A stretch of DNA of 64,000 nt from Caulobacter endophyticus (GTDB lineage: Bacteria; Pseudomonadota; Alphaproteobacteria; Caulobacterales; Caulobacteraceae), in contig NZ_JARQWV010000006.1 in the NCBI RefSeq assembly GCF_029543245.1, positions 124,001 to 188,000 on the forward strand, written 5' to 3'. The first letter of the stretch is position 1. The number at the start of each line of letters is the position of its first letter. Below the pieces are notes generated by a model. The model was not told the DNA's origin, searched no databases, and saw only the letters and a program-made list of their open reading frames with translations. The translations under genes and the position numbers were made by a program. Shown piece by piece: positions 15,764-25,230 of the stretch.

Positions 15764-18043
15764 TCACTTGGGACGGAAGCGCTTCTGGGTCGGGAAGCCC
15801 TTGGGCGCCAGCTTGCCCGCGCCGGCCCGGCGGCCGACGAAGGTTTGCCAGTCGGTCCATTCGCGACGGCGCAGGGCCGTATCGATCCAGTAGGCGCCGG
15901 TCTCGGCGTTGAACGACAGGCCGTCGCGCAGACCGCCCTCGCGGTAGGCCTGCAGCTTGACGCCCTTGCCGCGCGGCATTTCCGGCAGCTCTTCCAGCGG
16001 GAAGATCAGGATCTTGCCGTTGTCGCCCACCACGGCCAGCTGGTCGCCGACGGCTTCCAGGCAGAAGGCCGCGCCCGAGGCGTCGACAGTCAGCACCTGC
16101 TTGCCCGCCTTGCGGTTGGCCAGGGCCTCCTCTTCCGGCAGCAGGAAGCCGTAGCCCTGCTTGGAGGCCAGGATGCGCTTGCGCCCCGCCTTGAACGGGA
16201 AGACGTCGATGATCTTCACCTTGTCGTCGAGCTCGATCATCATCCGCACCGGCTCGCCGTGACCACGCGCCGACGGCAGGTTGGCGCAGCCGATCGTAAA
16301 GAAGCGGCCGTCCGAGGTGAACAGCAGCAGCTTGTCGGTGGTCTCAGCCGGAACCAGGAAGCCCAGCTTGTCGCCTTCCTTGAACTTCAGCTCGGACGGG
16401 TCGTCGATCTTGCCCTTGGCGGCGCGGATCCAGCCGCGCTCGGACAGGATGATCGTGATCGGCTCGCGCACGATCATCGCCTCGATGGCCGCTTCGGCGT
16501 CGACCACCGGAGCCACGTCGAACACCGAGCGGCCGGTCACGCCCGTCGGGCGCGGCTTGTCGAGCGGATGCTTGATCTTGATCAGCGAGGCGCGCACCTG
16601 GCGCAGGCCCGTGCCGACCAGGTCCCACTGCTTCTTGTCGCTGGCCAGCATGGCCAGGATGCCGTCGCGCTCTTCCACCAGTTCGGCGTGCTCGCGGCGG
16701 ATCTCCATCTCCTCCAGCTTGGCCAGTTGGCGCAGGCGGGTGTTGAGGATGGCGTCGGCCTGGATGTCGCTGAGGGCGAAGGCCGCCATCAGCTTTTCCT
16801 TCGGCTTGTCCTCGTAACGGACGATGCGGATCACCTCGTCGAGATTGAGGTAGGCGATCAGCAGGCCGTCGAGGATGTGCAGGCGGGCTTCGATCTTGGC
16901 CAGGCGGTGGCGGGCCCGGCGGGTCAGCACCTCGCGGCGGTGGGCCAGGAAGGCCATCAGCGCCGACTTGATGCCCATCACGCCCGGCGTGCCGCGCGCG
17001 TCCAGCACGTTGATGTTGACCGAAAACCGGCTTTCCAGCGCCGAGAGCTTGAACAGGCTCTCCATCAGCACTTCGGGCTCGACGTTCTTGGACTTCGGCT
17101 CGAGCACCAGACGGATGTCCTCGGCGCTTTCGTCGCGGACGTCGCCCAGCAGGGCGGCCTTCTTGCTCTCGATCAGGTCGGCCAGCTGCTCGACCAGATC
17201 CGACTTCTTCACCTGATACGGGATCTCGGTGACGACGATCTGGTAGGTCCCGCGGCCGGTCTCCTCGCGTTCCCACTTGGCGCGGGTGCGGATGCCGCCG
17301 CGACCGGTCTCGTAGGTTTCGAGCAGGGACGCGGCCGGCTCGACGATGACGCCGCCGGTCGGGAAGTCCGGGCCCGGCACGCGTTCGAGGATGTCGGCGG
17401 TCGTGGCTTCGGGGTTGCTCAGCAGCAGCAGGCAGGCGTCGATCAGCTCGGCCGGATTGTGCGGCGGGATCGAGGTGGCCATGCCGACGGCGATGCCGGC
17501 CGAGCCGTTGGCCAGAAGGTTGGGGAAGCCCGACGGCAGGACCACCGGCTCCTCGTCCTGGCCGTCATAGGTCGGGCGGAAGTCGACCGCGTCCTCGTCG
17601 ATGCCGTCGAGCAGAAGCGTCGCCGCCTCCGTCATCTTGCATTCGGTGTAACGCATGGCCGCGGCGTTATCGCCGTCGATATTGCCGAAGTTGCCCTGCC
17701 CCTCGACCAGCGGGATGCGCTGGGAGAAGTCCTGGGCCAGACGCACCAGGGCGTCGTAGATCGACTGGTCGCCGTGCGGGTGGAAGTTACCCATCACCTC
17801 GCCGACCACCTTGGCGCATTTGCGCGCGGCGGCCTCGGGGTTCAGGCGCATGTTGCTCATGGCGTAGAGCACGCGACGGTGCACCGGCTTCATGCCGTCG
17901 CGGACGTCGGGCAGCGCCCGCGAGCCGATGGTCGACAGCGCATAGGCCAGATAGCGCTTGGACAGCGCTTCGGTCAGCGGCTCTTCGAGGATGCGGTCGC
18001 CGTCGCCGGGACCGCCGGGGGGAGGAATGACGGGCTTGTTCAT
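15764..18043 (-). CDS. parC: DNA topoisomerase IV subunit A
   Basis: A 759-residue ParC, which with ParE unlinks replicated chromosomes. The catalytic tyrosine is Y132 in AAAMRYTE. The quinolone-determining segment reads [11 protein letters not shown]; the glutamine where enterobacterial ParC has serine is normal in alphaproteobacteria. The C-terminal beta-propeller repeats are seen as [31 protein letters not shown] and [14 protein letters not shown]. It is shorter at the C-terminus than GyrA, supporting ParC. The start ATG at 18043 is followed by the expected proline-rich leader ([11 protein letters not shown]). It stands alone as a gene. Confidence 0.95.
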   Translation of the reverse strand: MNKPVIPPPGGPGDGDRILEEPLTEALSKRYLAYALSTIGSRALPDVRDGMKPVHRRVLYAMSNMRLNPEAAARKCAKVVGEVMGNFHPHGDQSIYDALVRLAQDFSQRIPLVEGQGNFGNIDGDNAAAMRYTECKMTEAATLLLDGIDEDAVDFRPTYDGQDEEPVVLPSGFPNLLANGSAGIAVGMATSIPPHNPAELIDACLLLLSNPEATTADILERVPGPDFPTGGVIVEPAASLLETYETGRGGIRTRAKWEREETGRGTYQIVVTEIPYQVKKSDLVEQLADLIESKKAALLGDVRDESAEDIRLVLEPKSKNVEPEVLMESLFKLSALESRFSVNINVLDARGTPGVMGIKSALMAFLAHRREVLTRRARHRLAKIEARLHILDGLLIAYLNLDEVIRIVRYEDKPKEKLMAAFALSDIQADAILNTRLRQLAKLEEMEIRREHAELVEERDGILAMLASDKKQWDLVGTGLRQVRASLIKIKHPLDKPRPTGVTGRSVFDVAPVVDAEAAIEAMIVREPITIILSERGWIRAAKGKIDDPSELKFKEGDKLGFLVPAETTDKLLLFTSDGRFFTIGCANLPSARGHGEPVRMMIELDDKVKIIDVFPFKAGRKRILASKQGYGFLLPEEEALANRKAGKQVLTVDASGAAFCLEAVGDQLAVVGDNGKILIFPLEELPEMPRGKGVKLQAYREGGLRDGLSFNAETGAYWIDTALRRREWTDWQTFVGRRAGAGKLAPKGFPTQKRFRPK

Positions 18044-18119
18044 CAGTCAGATTCGTTTCGGCCCGTCAGCCTAGCAGATATGCGGCGCTCGATTCGAGGC
18101 GGCGACGGGTTTTTGCGCC

Positions 18120-18332
18120 TCAACCCGCGGCGGGCGCCCCAAGAAAGGCCCCGGCCCGCTCGACGAGGTCGATTACCGCCTCGCCTTGCCACACCTCGAT
18201 CGTCTCGGCGCTGGCGTGGTCACGCAACAGCGACAAGGCGTGGCGCCGGTAGGCGTCCTCGGCCAGGTCCTGGATATCGACTGCGGTGGCGACCTGGTTT
18301 CCGGCCAAGCAGACGAACGTGTAGGTTTTCAT
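18120..18332 (-). CDS. hypothetical protein, 70 residues
   Basis: A small soluble protein: MKTYTFVCLAGNQVATAVDI, then a helix DLAEDAYRRHALSLLRDHA and a segment ETIEVWQGEAVIDLVERAG. No family is recognised. It lies 76 bases upstream of parC and 87 bases downstream of the sensor kinase gene, all on the minus strand. Codon use (G or C at third positions) matches neighbours, which supports a real gene. Confidence 0.6.
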   Translation of the reverse strand: MKTYTFVCLAGNQVATAVDIQDLAEDAYRRHALSLLRDHASAETIEVWQGEAVIDLVERAGAFLGAPAAG

Positions 18333-18419
18333 TACAGCCCTCGCCGCGAGCTTAGCATGCCAAGCAGGGCTGTTGGTCGCCTGCCCGACCGATCACGGCA
18401 TTGGGAACGTTCGTGTTTC

Positions 18420-19838
18420 TCAGCCCTCGGCGCTGCGGGCCGGCAGGGCCAGGGTCACGCGCAGGCCGCCGATCGGCGCCCGCCCCAGGGTCAGGGCGCC
18501 GTCGTGCAGTTCGGCCAGTTCCAGAGCGATCGGCAGGCCAAAGCCATGCCCCTGCCCGCGCTCGTCCAGGCGGCTGCCCGGCACCAGGGCGGCGGCGGCG
18601 GCCTCGTCCGTCAGGCCCGGACCGTCGTCGTCGATGTCGAGCACCACGCGGGCGCCCTCGCGGCGGCCCGTGACCCGCACCGTGCGCTCGGCGAACTTCC
18701 AGGCGTTGTCGAGCAGGTTGCCGGTCATCTCGTCGAAGTCCTGCGGGTCGCAGGCGACATGCAGGTCTTCGGCCACGTCGAGCTCGGCCCGCACGCCGGC
18801 GGCGGCGTGGATGCGCGACAGAGCCGCCACCAGGTCCTCAAGCCGCGACCTGACCGGCAAGGCAGGCCGCCCAGGCGCGCCCGGTGAGGCGGCGCGGGCG
18901 CGGCCCAGGTGATGGCCGATCGCCCCATCGATCTGGGCGATCAGGCTGGCCAGGCTGCCGTCGGGATCGCGTCCCGGCTCGGCCAGGCGCACGGCCAGGG
19001 TCGCCAGCGGGGTCTTCAGACCATGGGCCAGGTTTGAGACGTGGCTGCGCGCCTTGGCCAGCGCCTGCTCGTTGTGGTCCAGCAGGGCGTTGAGCTCGGC
19101 GACGACCGGCTGCAGCTCGCGCGGCTGCTTGTCGTCGATGCGGCGCTGCTCGCCCGCACGCACGGCCGCCAGCGACGACCCAAGCTTGCGCAGCGGTCGC
19201 AGGCCCAGTTCCAGCTGACCGATCATCGCCGCCAGCAAGCCGACGCCCAGCACGCCCAGCGACAGCAGCAACGGCCGCAGGCCCTCGTCGCGCATGCGGT
19301 CGCGGATGTAGCGCGGCGCCCCGGCGGTGACCGTCACCGGTCCGCGGCTGGTGCTGATGGTCAGGGTGCGGAAATAGAAGCTCTCATTCCAGCCGCTGCG
19401 CGAGCGCCAGCGGCGCGACTCCTTCAGCGGCGCGGTCGGCGGCTTGTCGGGACGCATCTCGCGCTGGGGCATGCGGTCCCGGTCGCGGTCACGCTCCGGG
19501 CGCGGCCATGGCGGCGGCCCCTCCCCCTGCCTGGGCTCGACTGCGGCCACGGTCTGCGAGCGCAGCACGCCCGCCGGCCCCTTGACCACCCAGGCCCAGC
19601 CCGCGCCGCGACGGATGAACGGGCCGACCGACTGGATGCGATCCTGGTCGAGCGAGCCGTCGGACTTCACCGCCCGCGCCAGCACCGAGATCTGCGACTC
19701 CAGGCTGGCGTCGACGTTGCGGCGCACGAACTGGTCGAGGGTCGGACGGATGGTCAGGGCCGCCAGCACCACCGCCACGATGGTGAACAACACGCCGCTG
19801 ATCAGCAGCCGGGCCCGGATGGAGTTCAGCATCCTCAT
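18420..19838 (-). CDS. sensor histidine kinase, PhoQ-like
   Basis: A 472-residue inner membrane kinase. The first membrane helix is LLISGVLFTIVAVVLAALTI; a periplasmic sensor of about 150 residues contains an Arg/Pro/Glu-rich stretch (RPERDRDRDRMPQREMRPDK), and the second helix is LLLSLGVLGVGLLAAMIGQL. The H-box is HVSNLAHGLKTPLATL, the arrangement found in PhoQ-type kinases, and the ATPase end has LLDNAWKFAE, DIDDDGPGL and GHGFGLPIALELAELH. Its start overlaps the regulator's stop as ATGA, so the pair is co-translated. The charged, low-complexity loop could bind cations or cationic peptides; this is inference. Confidence 0.9.
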   Translation of the reverse strand: MRMLNSIRARLLISGVLFTIVAVVLAALTIRPTLDQFVRRNVDASLESQISVLARAVKSDGSLDQDRIQSVGPFIRRGAGWAWVVKGPAGVLRSQTVAAVEPRQGEGPPPWPRPERDRDRDRMPQREMRPDKPPTAPLKESRRWRSRSGWNESFYFRTLTISTSRGPVTVTAGAPRYIRDRMRDEGLRPLLLSLGVLGVGLLAAMIGQLELGLRPLRKLGSSLAAVRAGEQRRIDDKQPRELQPVVAELNALLDHNEQALAKARSHVSNLAHGLKTPLATLAVRLAEPGRDPDGSLASLIAQIDGAIGHHLGRARAASPGAPGRPALPVRSRLEDLVAALSRIHAAAGVRAELDVAEDLHVACDPQDFDEMTGNLLDNAWKFAERTVRVTGRREGARVVLDIDDDGPGLTDEAAAAALVPGSRLDERGQGHGFGLPIALELAELHDGALTLGRAPIGGLRVTLALPARSAEG

Positions 19839-20506
19839 GCCGCCCCCGCCGTCAGGCGATAGCCGCGGCCGCGCACGGTCTCGATCATCTCGTGGCCGAT
19901 CTTGCGCCGCAGCCGACCGACGATGACCTCCAGCGAGTTGGAATCCCCGCCCGCGTCGCCTTCATAGGCCTGCTCCAGGATGTCCATCCGCTCGACCACC
20001 ACCTCCTTGCGCAGGATCAGGCACGACAGCACCCGCCACTCGAAGCTGGTCAGCTTCAGCGGCATGCCGTCGAACTCGAACCCGCCCATCTGGGCGTCGA
20101 AGGTCAGGCGGCCGCAGACGATGCGCGGACCGTGGTGACCGGCCGAGCGCCGCACCAGGGCGCGCAGCCGCATGACCAGCTCCTCCACCCGGAACGGCTT
20201 GGTCAGGTAGTCGTCGGCCCCGGCCTTGAAGCCCTCGACCTTCTCGGTCCAGCCGTAGCGGGCGGTAAGGATCAGCACCGGCAGCGGGCGGTTCTGGGCG
20301 CGCCAGCCGCGCAACACCGAAAGGCCGTCCTGCTTGGGCAAGCCGAGGTCCAGCACGGCGGCGGCGTAGGTTTCGGTGGCGCCCAGGTGCGCGCCGGTCT
20401 CGCCGTCAGCGGCGATATCCACCGCGAACTGCTCTTCGCGCAGGGCCTGTGCAATGCTTTCGGCCAGCGGCGCGTCGTCTTCGACCAACAGGATGCGCAT
20501 CCGCAA
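19835..20506 (-). CDS. OmpR/PhoP-family response regulator
   Basis: A 223-residue regulator with receiver residues D10/D11, phospho-acceptor D53 (VLDLGLP), T81 and K103 (LTKPF), and a C-terminal winged helix (FEWRVLSCLILRKEVVVERMDIL, SLEVIVGRLRRKIG, VRGRGYRL). It is cognate to the overlapping kinase. The pair reads away from the TonB receptor gene at 20621; the 114-bp region between them carries an inverted repeat at 20533-20552 that may be an operator. The pair looks related to the PhoPQ/FeuPQ group of alphaproteobacteria. Confidence 0.92.
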   Translation of the reverse strand: MRMRILLVEDDAPLAESIAQALREEQFAVDIAADGETGAHLGATETYAAAVLDLGLPKQDGLSVLRGWRAQNRPLPVLILTARYGWTEKVEGFKAGADDYLTKPFRVEELVMRLRALVRRSAGHHGPRIVCGRLTFDAQMGGFEFDGMPLKLTSFEWRVLSCLILRKEVVVERMDILEQAYEGDAGGDSNSLEVIVGRLRRKIGHEMIETVRGRGYRLTAGAA

Positions 20507-20532
20507 TCCTTAGCCGACGAACCCAAACCGAA

Positions 20533-20552
20533 CCTGAACCAGTTCGTTCAGG
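20533..20552. promoter_or_regulatory. inverted repeat between response regulator and TonB receptor
   Basis: CCTGAA-N8-TTCAGG, lying 27 bases upstream of the regulator gene and about 70 bases upstream of the receptor gene. The location between divergent genes makes it a candidate operator for the regulator, controlling itself and the receptor. No experimental site is known to me for this pair. Confidence 0.4.
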
Positions 20553-20620
20553 CTACGTCGAGGTTGCGTGCGTTACAGAGGCTGCAATCGAGGGATTCGG
20601 TTCGAGATTTGGGGATTGGA

Positions 20621-23431
20621 ATGACGAGGAAGATGGCCCTCCTGGCGGGTCTGCTGGGCTGCATCACGCCGACGATGCTGCATGCCCAGGAAACGGCCGC
20701 GCCGACCCAGGCCCCGCGCCAGCCCGCCCAGCAGATCCCGTCCGACGCCGACCTCGACACCGAGGTCGAGGGCATCGTCGTCACCGGCCAGCGCCAGTAC
20801 GGCGCGGTGCTGGGCGACATCCAGCCGGAAACCACCTTCAACGCCGCCGACGTGCGCTCGCTGGGCGTCAGCTCGGTGACCGAGCTGCTGTCGGAACTGT
20901 CGGCCCAGACCGCCAGCGCCGGCGGCGGCGCGCCCGTCACCCTGCTGAACGGCCGCCGCATCTCGGGCATGGGCGAGATCCGCGACATCCCCACCGAAGC
21001 CATCCAGCGGGTCGAGATCCTGCCCGAGGAAGTGGCCCTGAAGTACGGCTACTCGGCCGACCAGAAGGTGGTGAACATCGTGCTGCGCCAGCGCTTCCGC
21101 GCCCGCACCGGCGAGATCAGCGTCGCCTCGCCCACCGACGGCGGCCAAACCACCGAGCAGTTCGATTCCAGCACCCTGCGCCTCAACCGCCAGGGCCGCC
21201 TGAACACCGCCTTCAAGTACGCCCACAGCGACAAGCTGCTCGAAAGCGACCGCGACATCATCTCGCGCGGGGCCAGCGACAACTATGTCGGCGACCTGAC
21301 GCCCTACCGCACCCTGCGGCCGCGCACCGACAGCCTGTCGTACAACGGTGTCTACAACCGCATTCTTGAGAACGGGATCTCGGCCACGGTCAACGGCAGC
21401 CTGTCCTACGACCAGAGCCAATCGCTGTCGGGCCTGGCGCGGGCGCAGCTGGACGTGCCGGCGGCCAGCCCCTTCTCGCTGTCGGGCGCCGACGAGACCG
21501 TCTACCGCTACCTGACCGACCTTGGCGCCATGGAGCAGTGGAGCCGGTCCTGGAACGCCCACGGCGGCTTCACCCTCGACGGCTCGATGAAGTCGTGGCG
21601 CTGGAACCTGACCGGCAACTACGACCACGACGAAAGCCGCACCAGCACCGATCGCGCGCCCCGTGTCACAGACCTGAACGACCGGCTCGAAGACCTGGAC
21701 CCGACGTTCGACCCGCGCGCGGGCCTGCCCACCGGCAGCTTCCTGAAGGATCGCGCCAGTTCGACCAGCGACACCCTCAACACCCAGCTGGTGATGAACG
21801 GCGCGCTGACGCGCCTGCCGGCGGGCGACATCTCCAGCAGCATCAAGCTGGGAGCCGAAGGCGCCTGGGTCGACTCCTGGTCACGGCGCAATGGCGCCGA
21901 GGTCGCCACCGAAAGCAGCACCGACCTGTCGCGCGGGACGGCCAGCGGCCAGGTCAGCTTCGACGTGCCGATCACCAGCCGCAAGAACAACTTCATGGCC
22001 AAGGTCGGCGACCTGTCGGCCAATCTCAACCTGTCGGCCAACCAGCTTTCCGACTTCGGGACGCTGACCTCGGTGGGCTACGGGCTCAACTGGTCGCCGC
22101 TCAAGCCGATCAGCTTCATCGTCTCGGTGAACAACCAGGAGACCGCGCCCAGCATGTCGCAACTGGGCGGCGCCCAGGTCACGACCCTGGACGTGACCAC
22201 CTTCGACTATGTCCGCGGCGAAAGCGTGCTGATTTCGCGCCTGACCGGCGGCAACCCCGACCTGAAGGCCGAGGAAAAGAACGTCGTCAGGCTGGGCTTC
22301 ACCCTCAAGCCGCCGGTCGTCGAAGGGCTGTCGATCAACGCCAGCTACATGCGCACCCGCACCGACAACCCGATCTCGTCCTTCCCCAGCGCCACGGCCG
22401 CCACCGAGGACGCCTTCCCCGACCGCTTCGTGCGTGACGAGGACGGCCGCCTTGTCCGCATCGACGCCCGCCCGGTGAACTTCGCCAAGCGCGAAAGCGA
22501 CCAGATCCGCTGGGGCTTCAACTACAGCCGCCAGATCGGCAAGACCCCGCCCCGCCCCACCCCGACGCCCGAGGAGATGCAGCGCTGGCGCGAACGCCAG
22601 GGCGGCGAAGGCCGGGGCGAAGGCCGCCGCGGCCAGGACGGCCAGGCGGCGAGCGGCCAGCAGGCTCAAGCCCAGACGGCTCAAGGCCAGACCCAAACCA
22701 CGGAAGGCGCCCAGCCTCCGGGCATGGAGCTGCTGCAAGGCGCCATGCGCCAAGGCGGCGAGCGTCGCGGCGGTGATCAGCCCGCAAGCGGCGACAACGC
22801 CCAGCCGCCCTCCGACGGTCCGCGTCCGGGCGGCGACCAAGGCGGCCCCGGCGGCGGCTTTGGCGGTCCCGGCGGCCCTGGCGGCGGTTTCGGCGGCCGT
22901 GGTCCCGGCGGCTTTGGCGGCCCGCCCCCCGGCCTCGGCGCCGCGCGCCTGCAACTGGCCCTCTTCCACACCGTGCGCCTGCGCGACCGGATCTACATCA
23001 CCGACGGCGGAAACCCGCTCGACCTGCTGGACGGCGACGCCCTGGGCAACAGCGGCGGCTCGCCCCGCAACGAGCTCGAGGCCCAGCTCGGCTTCACCAA
23101 GCAGGGGATGGGCGCGCGCCTGACCGCCAACTGGAAGGAAGCCACCGAGGTCACCGGCGGAACCACCGGCAGCTCGACGGGCACGCTGAAGTTCTCCGAC
23201 CTGACGACGGTGAACCTGCGCCTGTTCGCCAACCTCGGCGCCCGCCGCGAGCTGGTGGCCAAGTATCCGGTGCTGCGCGGCACGCGGGTGACCTTCGGCG
23301 TCACCAACCTGTTCGACGAGAAGCAGCAGGTGCGCAACGCCGCCGGCGGCACGCCGATCACCTACCAGGAAGACTATCTGGATCCGCTGGGCCGCAGCGT
23401 GCGCCTGAGCGTGCGCAAGGTGTTCTTCTAA
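20621..23431 (+). CDS. TonB-dependent receptor with glycine-rich insertion
   Basis: A 936-residue outer membrane receptor. The signal peptide is KMALLAGLLGCITPTMLHAQ, the TonB-box-like segment EGIVVTGQRQYG, and the plug includes SVTELLSELSAQTASAGGG, VTLLNGRRISGMGEI and VEILPEEVALKYGYSADQKVV. The barrel is normal to about residue 645. Residues about 647-772 are an insertion rich in Gln, Gly and Pro (EEMQRWRERQGGEGRGEGRR, then GGPGGGFGGPGGPGGGFGG). The barrel then resumes (RLQLALFHTVRLRD) and ends in F (VRKVFF). The gene is divergent from the two-component pair, which probably controls it. The ligand is unknown; the receptor lacks an STN domain. Confidence 0.88.
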   Translation: MTRKMALLAGLLGCITPTMLHAQETAAPTQAPRQPAQQIPSDADLDTEVEGIVVTGQRQYGAVLGDIQPETTFNAADVRSLGVSSVTELLSELSAQTASAGGGAPVTLLNGRRISGMGEIRDIPTEAIQRVEILPEEVALKYGYSADQKVVNIVLRQRFRARTGEISVASPTDGGQTTEQFDSSTLRLNRQGRLNTAFKYAHSDKLLESDRDIISRGASDNYVGDLTPYRTLRPRTDSLSYNGVYNRILENGISATVNGSLSYDQSQSLSGLARAQLDVPAASPFSLSGADETVYRYLTDLGAMEQWSRSWNAHGGFTLDGSMKSWRWNLTGNYDHDESRTSTDRAPRVTDLNDRLEDLDPTFDPRAGLPTGSFLKDRASSTSDTLNTQLVMNGALTRLPAGDISSSIKLGAEGAWVDSWSRRNGAEVATESSTDLSRGTASGQVSFDVPITSRKNNFMAKVGDLSANLNLSANQLSDFGTLTSVGYGLNWSPLKPISFIVSVNNQETAPSMSQLGGAQVTTLDVTTFDYVRGESVLISRLTGGNPDLKAEEKNVVRLGFTLKPPVVEGLSINASYMRTRTDNPISSFPSATAATEDAFPDRFVRDEDGRLVRIDARPVNFAKRESDQIRWGFNYSRQIGKTPPRPTPTPEEMQRWRERQGGEGRGEGRRGQDGQAASGQQAQAQTAQGQTQTTEGAQPPGMELLQGAMRQGGERRGGDQPASGDNAQPPSDGPRPGGDQGGPGGGFGGPGGPGGGFGGRGPGGFGGPPPGLGAARLQLALFHTVRLRDRIYITDGGNPLDLLDGDALGNSGGSPRNELEAQLGFTKQGMGARLTANWKEATEVTGGTTGSSTGTLKFSDLTTVNLRLFANLGARRELVAKYPVLRGTRVTFGVTNLFDEKQQVRNAAGGTPITYQEDYLDPLGRSVRLSVRKVFF

Positions 23432-23449
23432 GCCTGGCCGGGGCGGCCT

Positions 23450-24184
23450 CTACAGCCGCCCCGCCTCGCCCAGCCGGTCCAGCAGCCACATGCGGGCCGG
23501 CGGCAGCGGCCGGTTCAGTGGTCCGAACACGAACTGCTCAAGGAAGTGGCCGGTGATGTCGAGACCGGCCTTCACGTCGCCGTCGGAAAGCCCTCCCTGC
23601 GACGACAGCAGGAACGGCGGCAGCGGCAAGAGCTTGTCCTGATAGGGCGCGCCGGCCTTGCGGCTCACCGCCCGCCCCGTGCGCGGACTGACATAGATCA
23701 GATCGTCGACGTCGCCGGTGGCCGCGCACTTTGACAGGTCCAGGCCAAAACCCAGGTCCTGCAACAACCCCGCCTCATAGCGCACATAGACCGCCGGCCA
23801 GATGTCGGGGATCTCCAGCACCCGGATCAGGGTCTCCAGCGCCAGGAACGCGCCCGGATGCGGCTCACGCTCGGGCAAGGCCCCAGCGGCGACGGCCGCG
23901 GCCGATTGAAGGCCGGCCAGGGCCAGGCGATCGTCGAACAAGGACGACGGCCCCTTGCCCATCGGCTCCAGCTGCGCCGAGCCCATCTGGTCGGCGACCC
24001 GGGCGCGATAGCGGGTGATGACCCGCGCGCCCGCCTGCAGGAACGGCTTCATCCGCCGCGAGGCCGCGCCGGCCACGTGGGCGACGAACTTGCCCCGGTC
24101 CTGGGTCAGCAGTTCGACGATGGCGCCGGTCTCGCCGTGCGCCCGCGCCGACAGTACGAAGGCGTCGTCCTCCCACTCCGTCAT
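23450..24184 (-). CDS. recO: DNA repair protein RecO
   Basis: A 244-residue RecO, which loads RecA on SSB-coated single strands in the RecFOR pathway. The N-terminal OB fold is seen in DDAFVLSARAHGETGAIVELLTQDRGKFVAHVAGA, followed by the helical C-terminal domain (ALPEREPHPGAFLALETLIRVLE, RYEAGLLQDLGFGLDLSKCA). The usual four-cysteine zinc site of some RecO proteins is absent. It converges on the TonB receptor gene with an 18-base gap. In relatives recO follows era; here nat and a membrane protein lie between the two. Confidence 0.92.
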   Translation of the reverse strand: MTEWEDDAFVLSARAHGETGAIVELLTQDRGKFVAHVAGAASRRMKPFLQAGARVITRYRARVADQMGSAQLEPMGKGPSSLFDDRLALAGLQSAAAVAAGALPEREPHPGAFLALETLIRVLEIPDIWPAVYVRYEAGLLQDLGFGLDLSKCAATGDVDDLIYVSPRTGRAVSRKAGAPYQDKLLPLPPFLLSSQGGLSDGDVKAGLDITGHFLEQFVFGPLNRPLPPARMWLLDRLGEAGRL

Positions 24185-24197
24185 CGCGGCGGCTCCA

Positions 24198-25073
24198 CTA
24201 AGACGGCGTTCCCCAGGCCACGACCTTCTCCAGCACCGGACGCCAGTCGGGCTGGACCGGCAAGCCGATGATGTCGCGCAGGATCGTTTCCAGCTCGTCG
24301 ACCGACAGGTCGCGCTGCTCGACCAGGGCGCCGGTGGCGTCGCGGTGGGTCAGGCGATTGTTCTTCAGGGCGTAGCGCGCCGTGGGCGTGGTGCGCCCGA
24401 CCGTCATGCTCCAGGTGAAGTGCGAGCTTGCGTGGGTGTAGGTGAAGAAGTTGGCCTGCTCGTAGTCGACGCTCGCCCAAGCGCCCTGGGCGACCTGATA
24501 GAGCGGCGCCCAGCGGCCTGACAGGTCGGCCTGCACCTGGCGCTCGACCACGCCGTCCTGCGCGGCGTCGACGATGCGGAAGGCGCCGTTCGGGCTGTGC
24601 TGCTCGCCGTCGGCGAACAGGCGCAGCGGCGCGGTCAGCACGCAGCCGCCGAAGCCGGCGTCCGCCAGCCAGGTCTCGCCATCCAGCGTCACGCCCATAA
24701 CCTGGTGCGAGCGCGGACGCGGCGGCGCGCCCTCCGGCGCCATCCACAGCACGCGGGCCATCAGCCCCTCGACCTCGAACCCTAGGGCGTCCAGCACGCG
24801 CTTGAGCAGACTGTTCTGTTCGTAGCAGTAGCCGCCGCGGCCCGCCCCGATCAGCTTGGCGTCGACATCGGCCGGAACGATGCTGATCCCCCGCCCCAGC
24901 AGCACGTCCAGGTTCTCGAACGGGATCGAGTCGGGGTGCTTCTGGCAGATCGCCTTGAGCACCCCGAGCGTCGGCGCGCGCGGGCCGTCATAGCCGATGC
25001 GCGCGAAATAGGCGTCGAGATCGACGACAGGCGTATCGGAGGACGAAGCGAGGGAGTGATCTGCGGGACGCAA
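24198..25073 (-). CDS. nat: arylamine N-acetyltransferase
   Basis: A 291-residue NAT-family enzyme that moves the acetyl group of acetyl-CoA to aromatic amines or hydrazines. The catalytic triad is C83 (RGGYCYEQN), H123 (RSHQVMGV) and D138 (LADAGFGG). The start is inferred as TTG at 25073, because a strong GGAAGG lies eight bases before it and the resulting length fits the family; the only earlier starts give an 87-residue leader without conserved features. It sits 13 bases upstream of recO, probably in one transcript, and is divergent from the membrane protein gene at 25231. Confidence 0.88.
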   Translation of the reverse strand: MRPADHSLASSSDTPVVDLDAYFARIGYDGPRAPTLGVLKAICQKHPDSIPFENLDVLLGRGISIVPADVDAKLIGAGRGGYCYEQNSLLKRVLDALGFEVEGLMARVLWMAPEGAPPRPRSHQVMGVTLDGETWLADAGFGGCVLTAPLRLFADGEQHSPNGAFRIVDAAQDGVVERQVQADLSGRWAPLYQVAQGAWASVDYEQANFFTYTHASSHFTWSMTVGRTTPTARYALKNNRLTHRDATGALVEQRDLSVDELETILRDIIGLPVQPDWRPVLEKVVAWGTPS

Positions 25074-25230
25074 CGGATTGGCCTTCCATGGCTCTGGTCC
25101 GCTCAAAGGCTGCCCCAGGCCCGCGAAGTCAAGTCCGCCGGCTCGCCTCACAGGCGACCAGAAGTTGTGCCGAACAGCGACGCTTGCTAGCAGCGTGCAG
25201 GCGCCGCTGTCCGGCGCCGGGGGACACGCC

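Noticed and set aside
14678..18355. 1225-codon open frame antisense to parC and the serine hydrolase
   Set aside because: It spans two genes with recognised catalytic motifs on the other strand and has composition typical of a GC-driven shadow.
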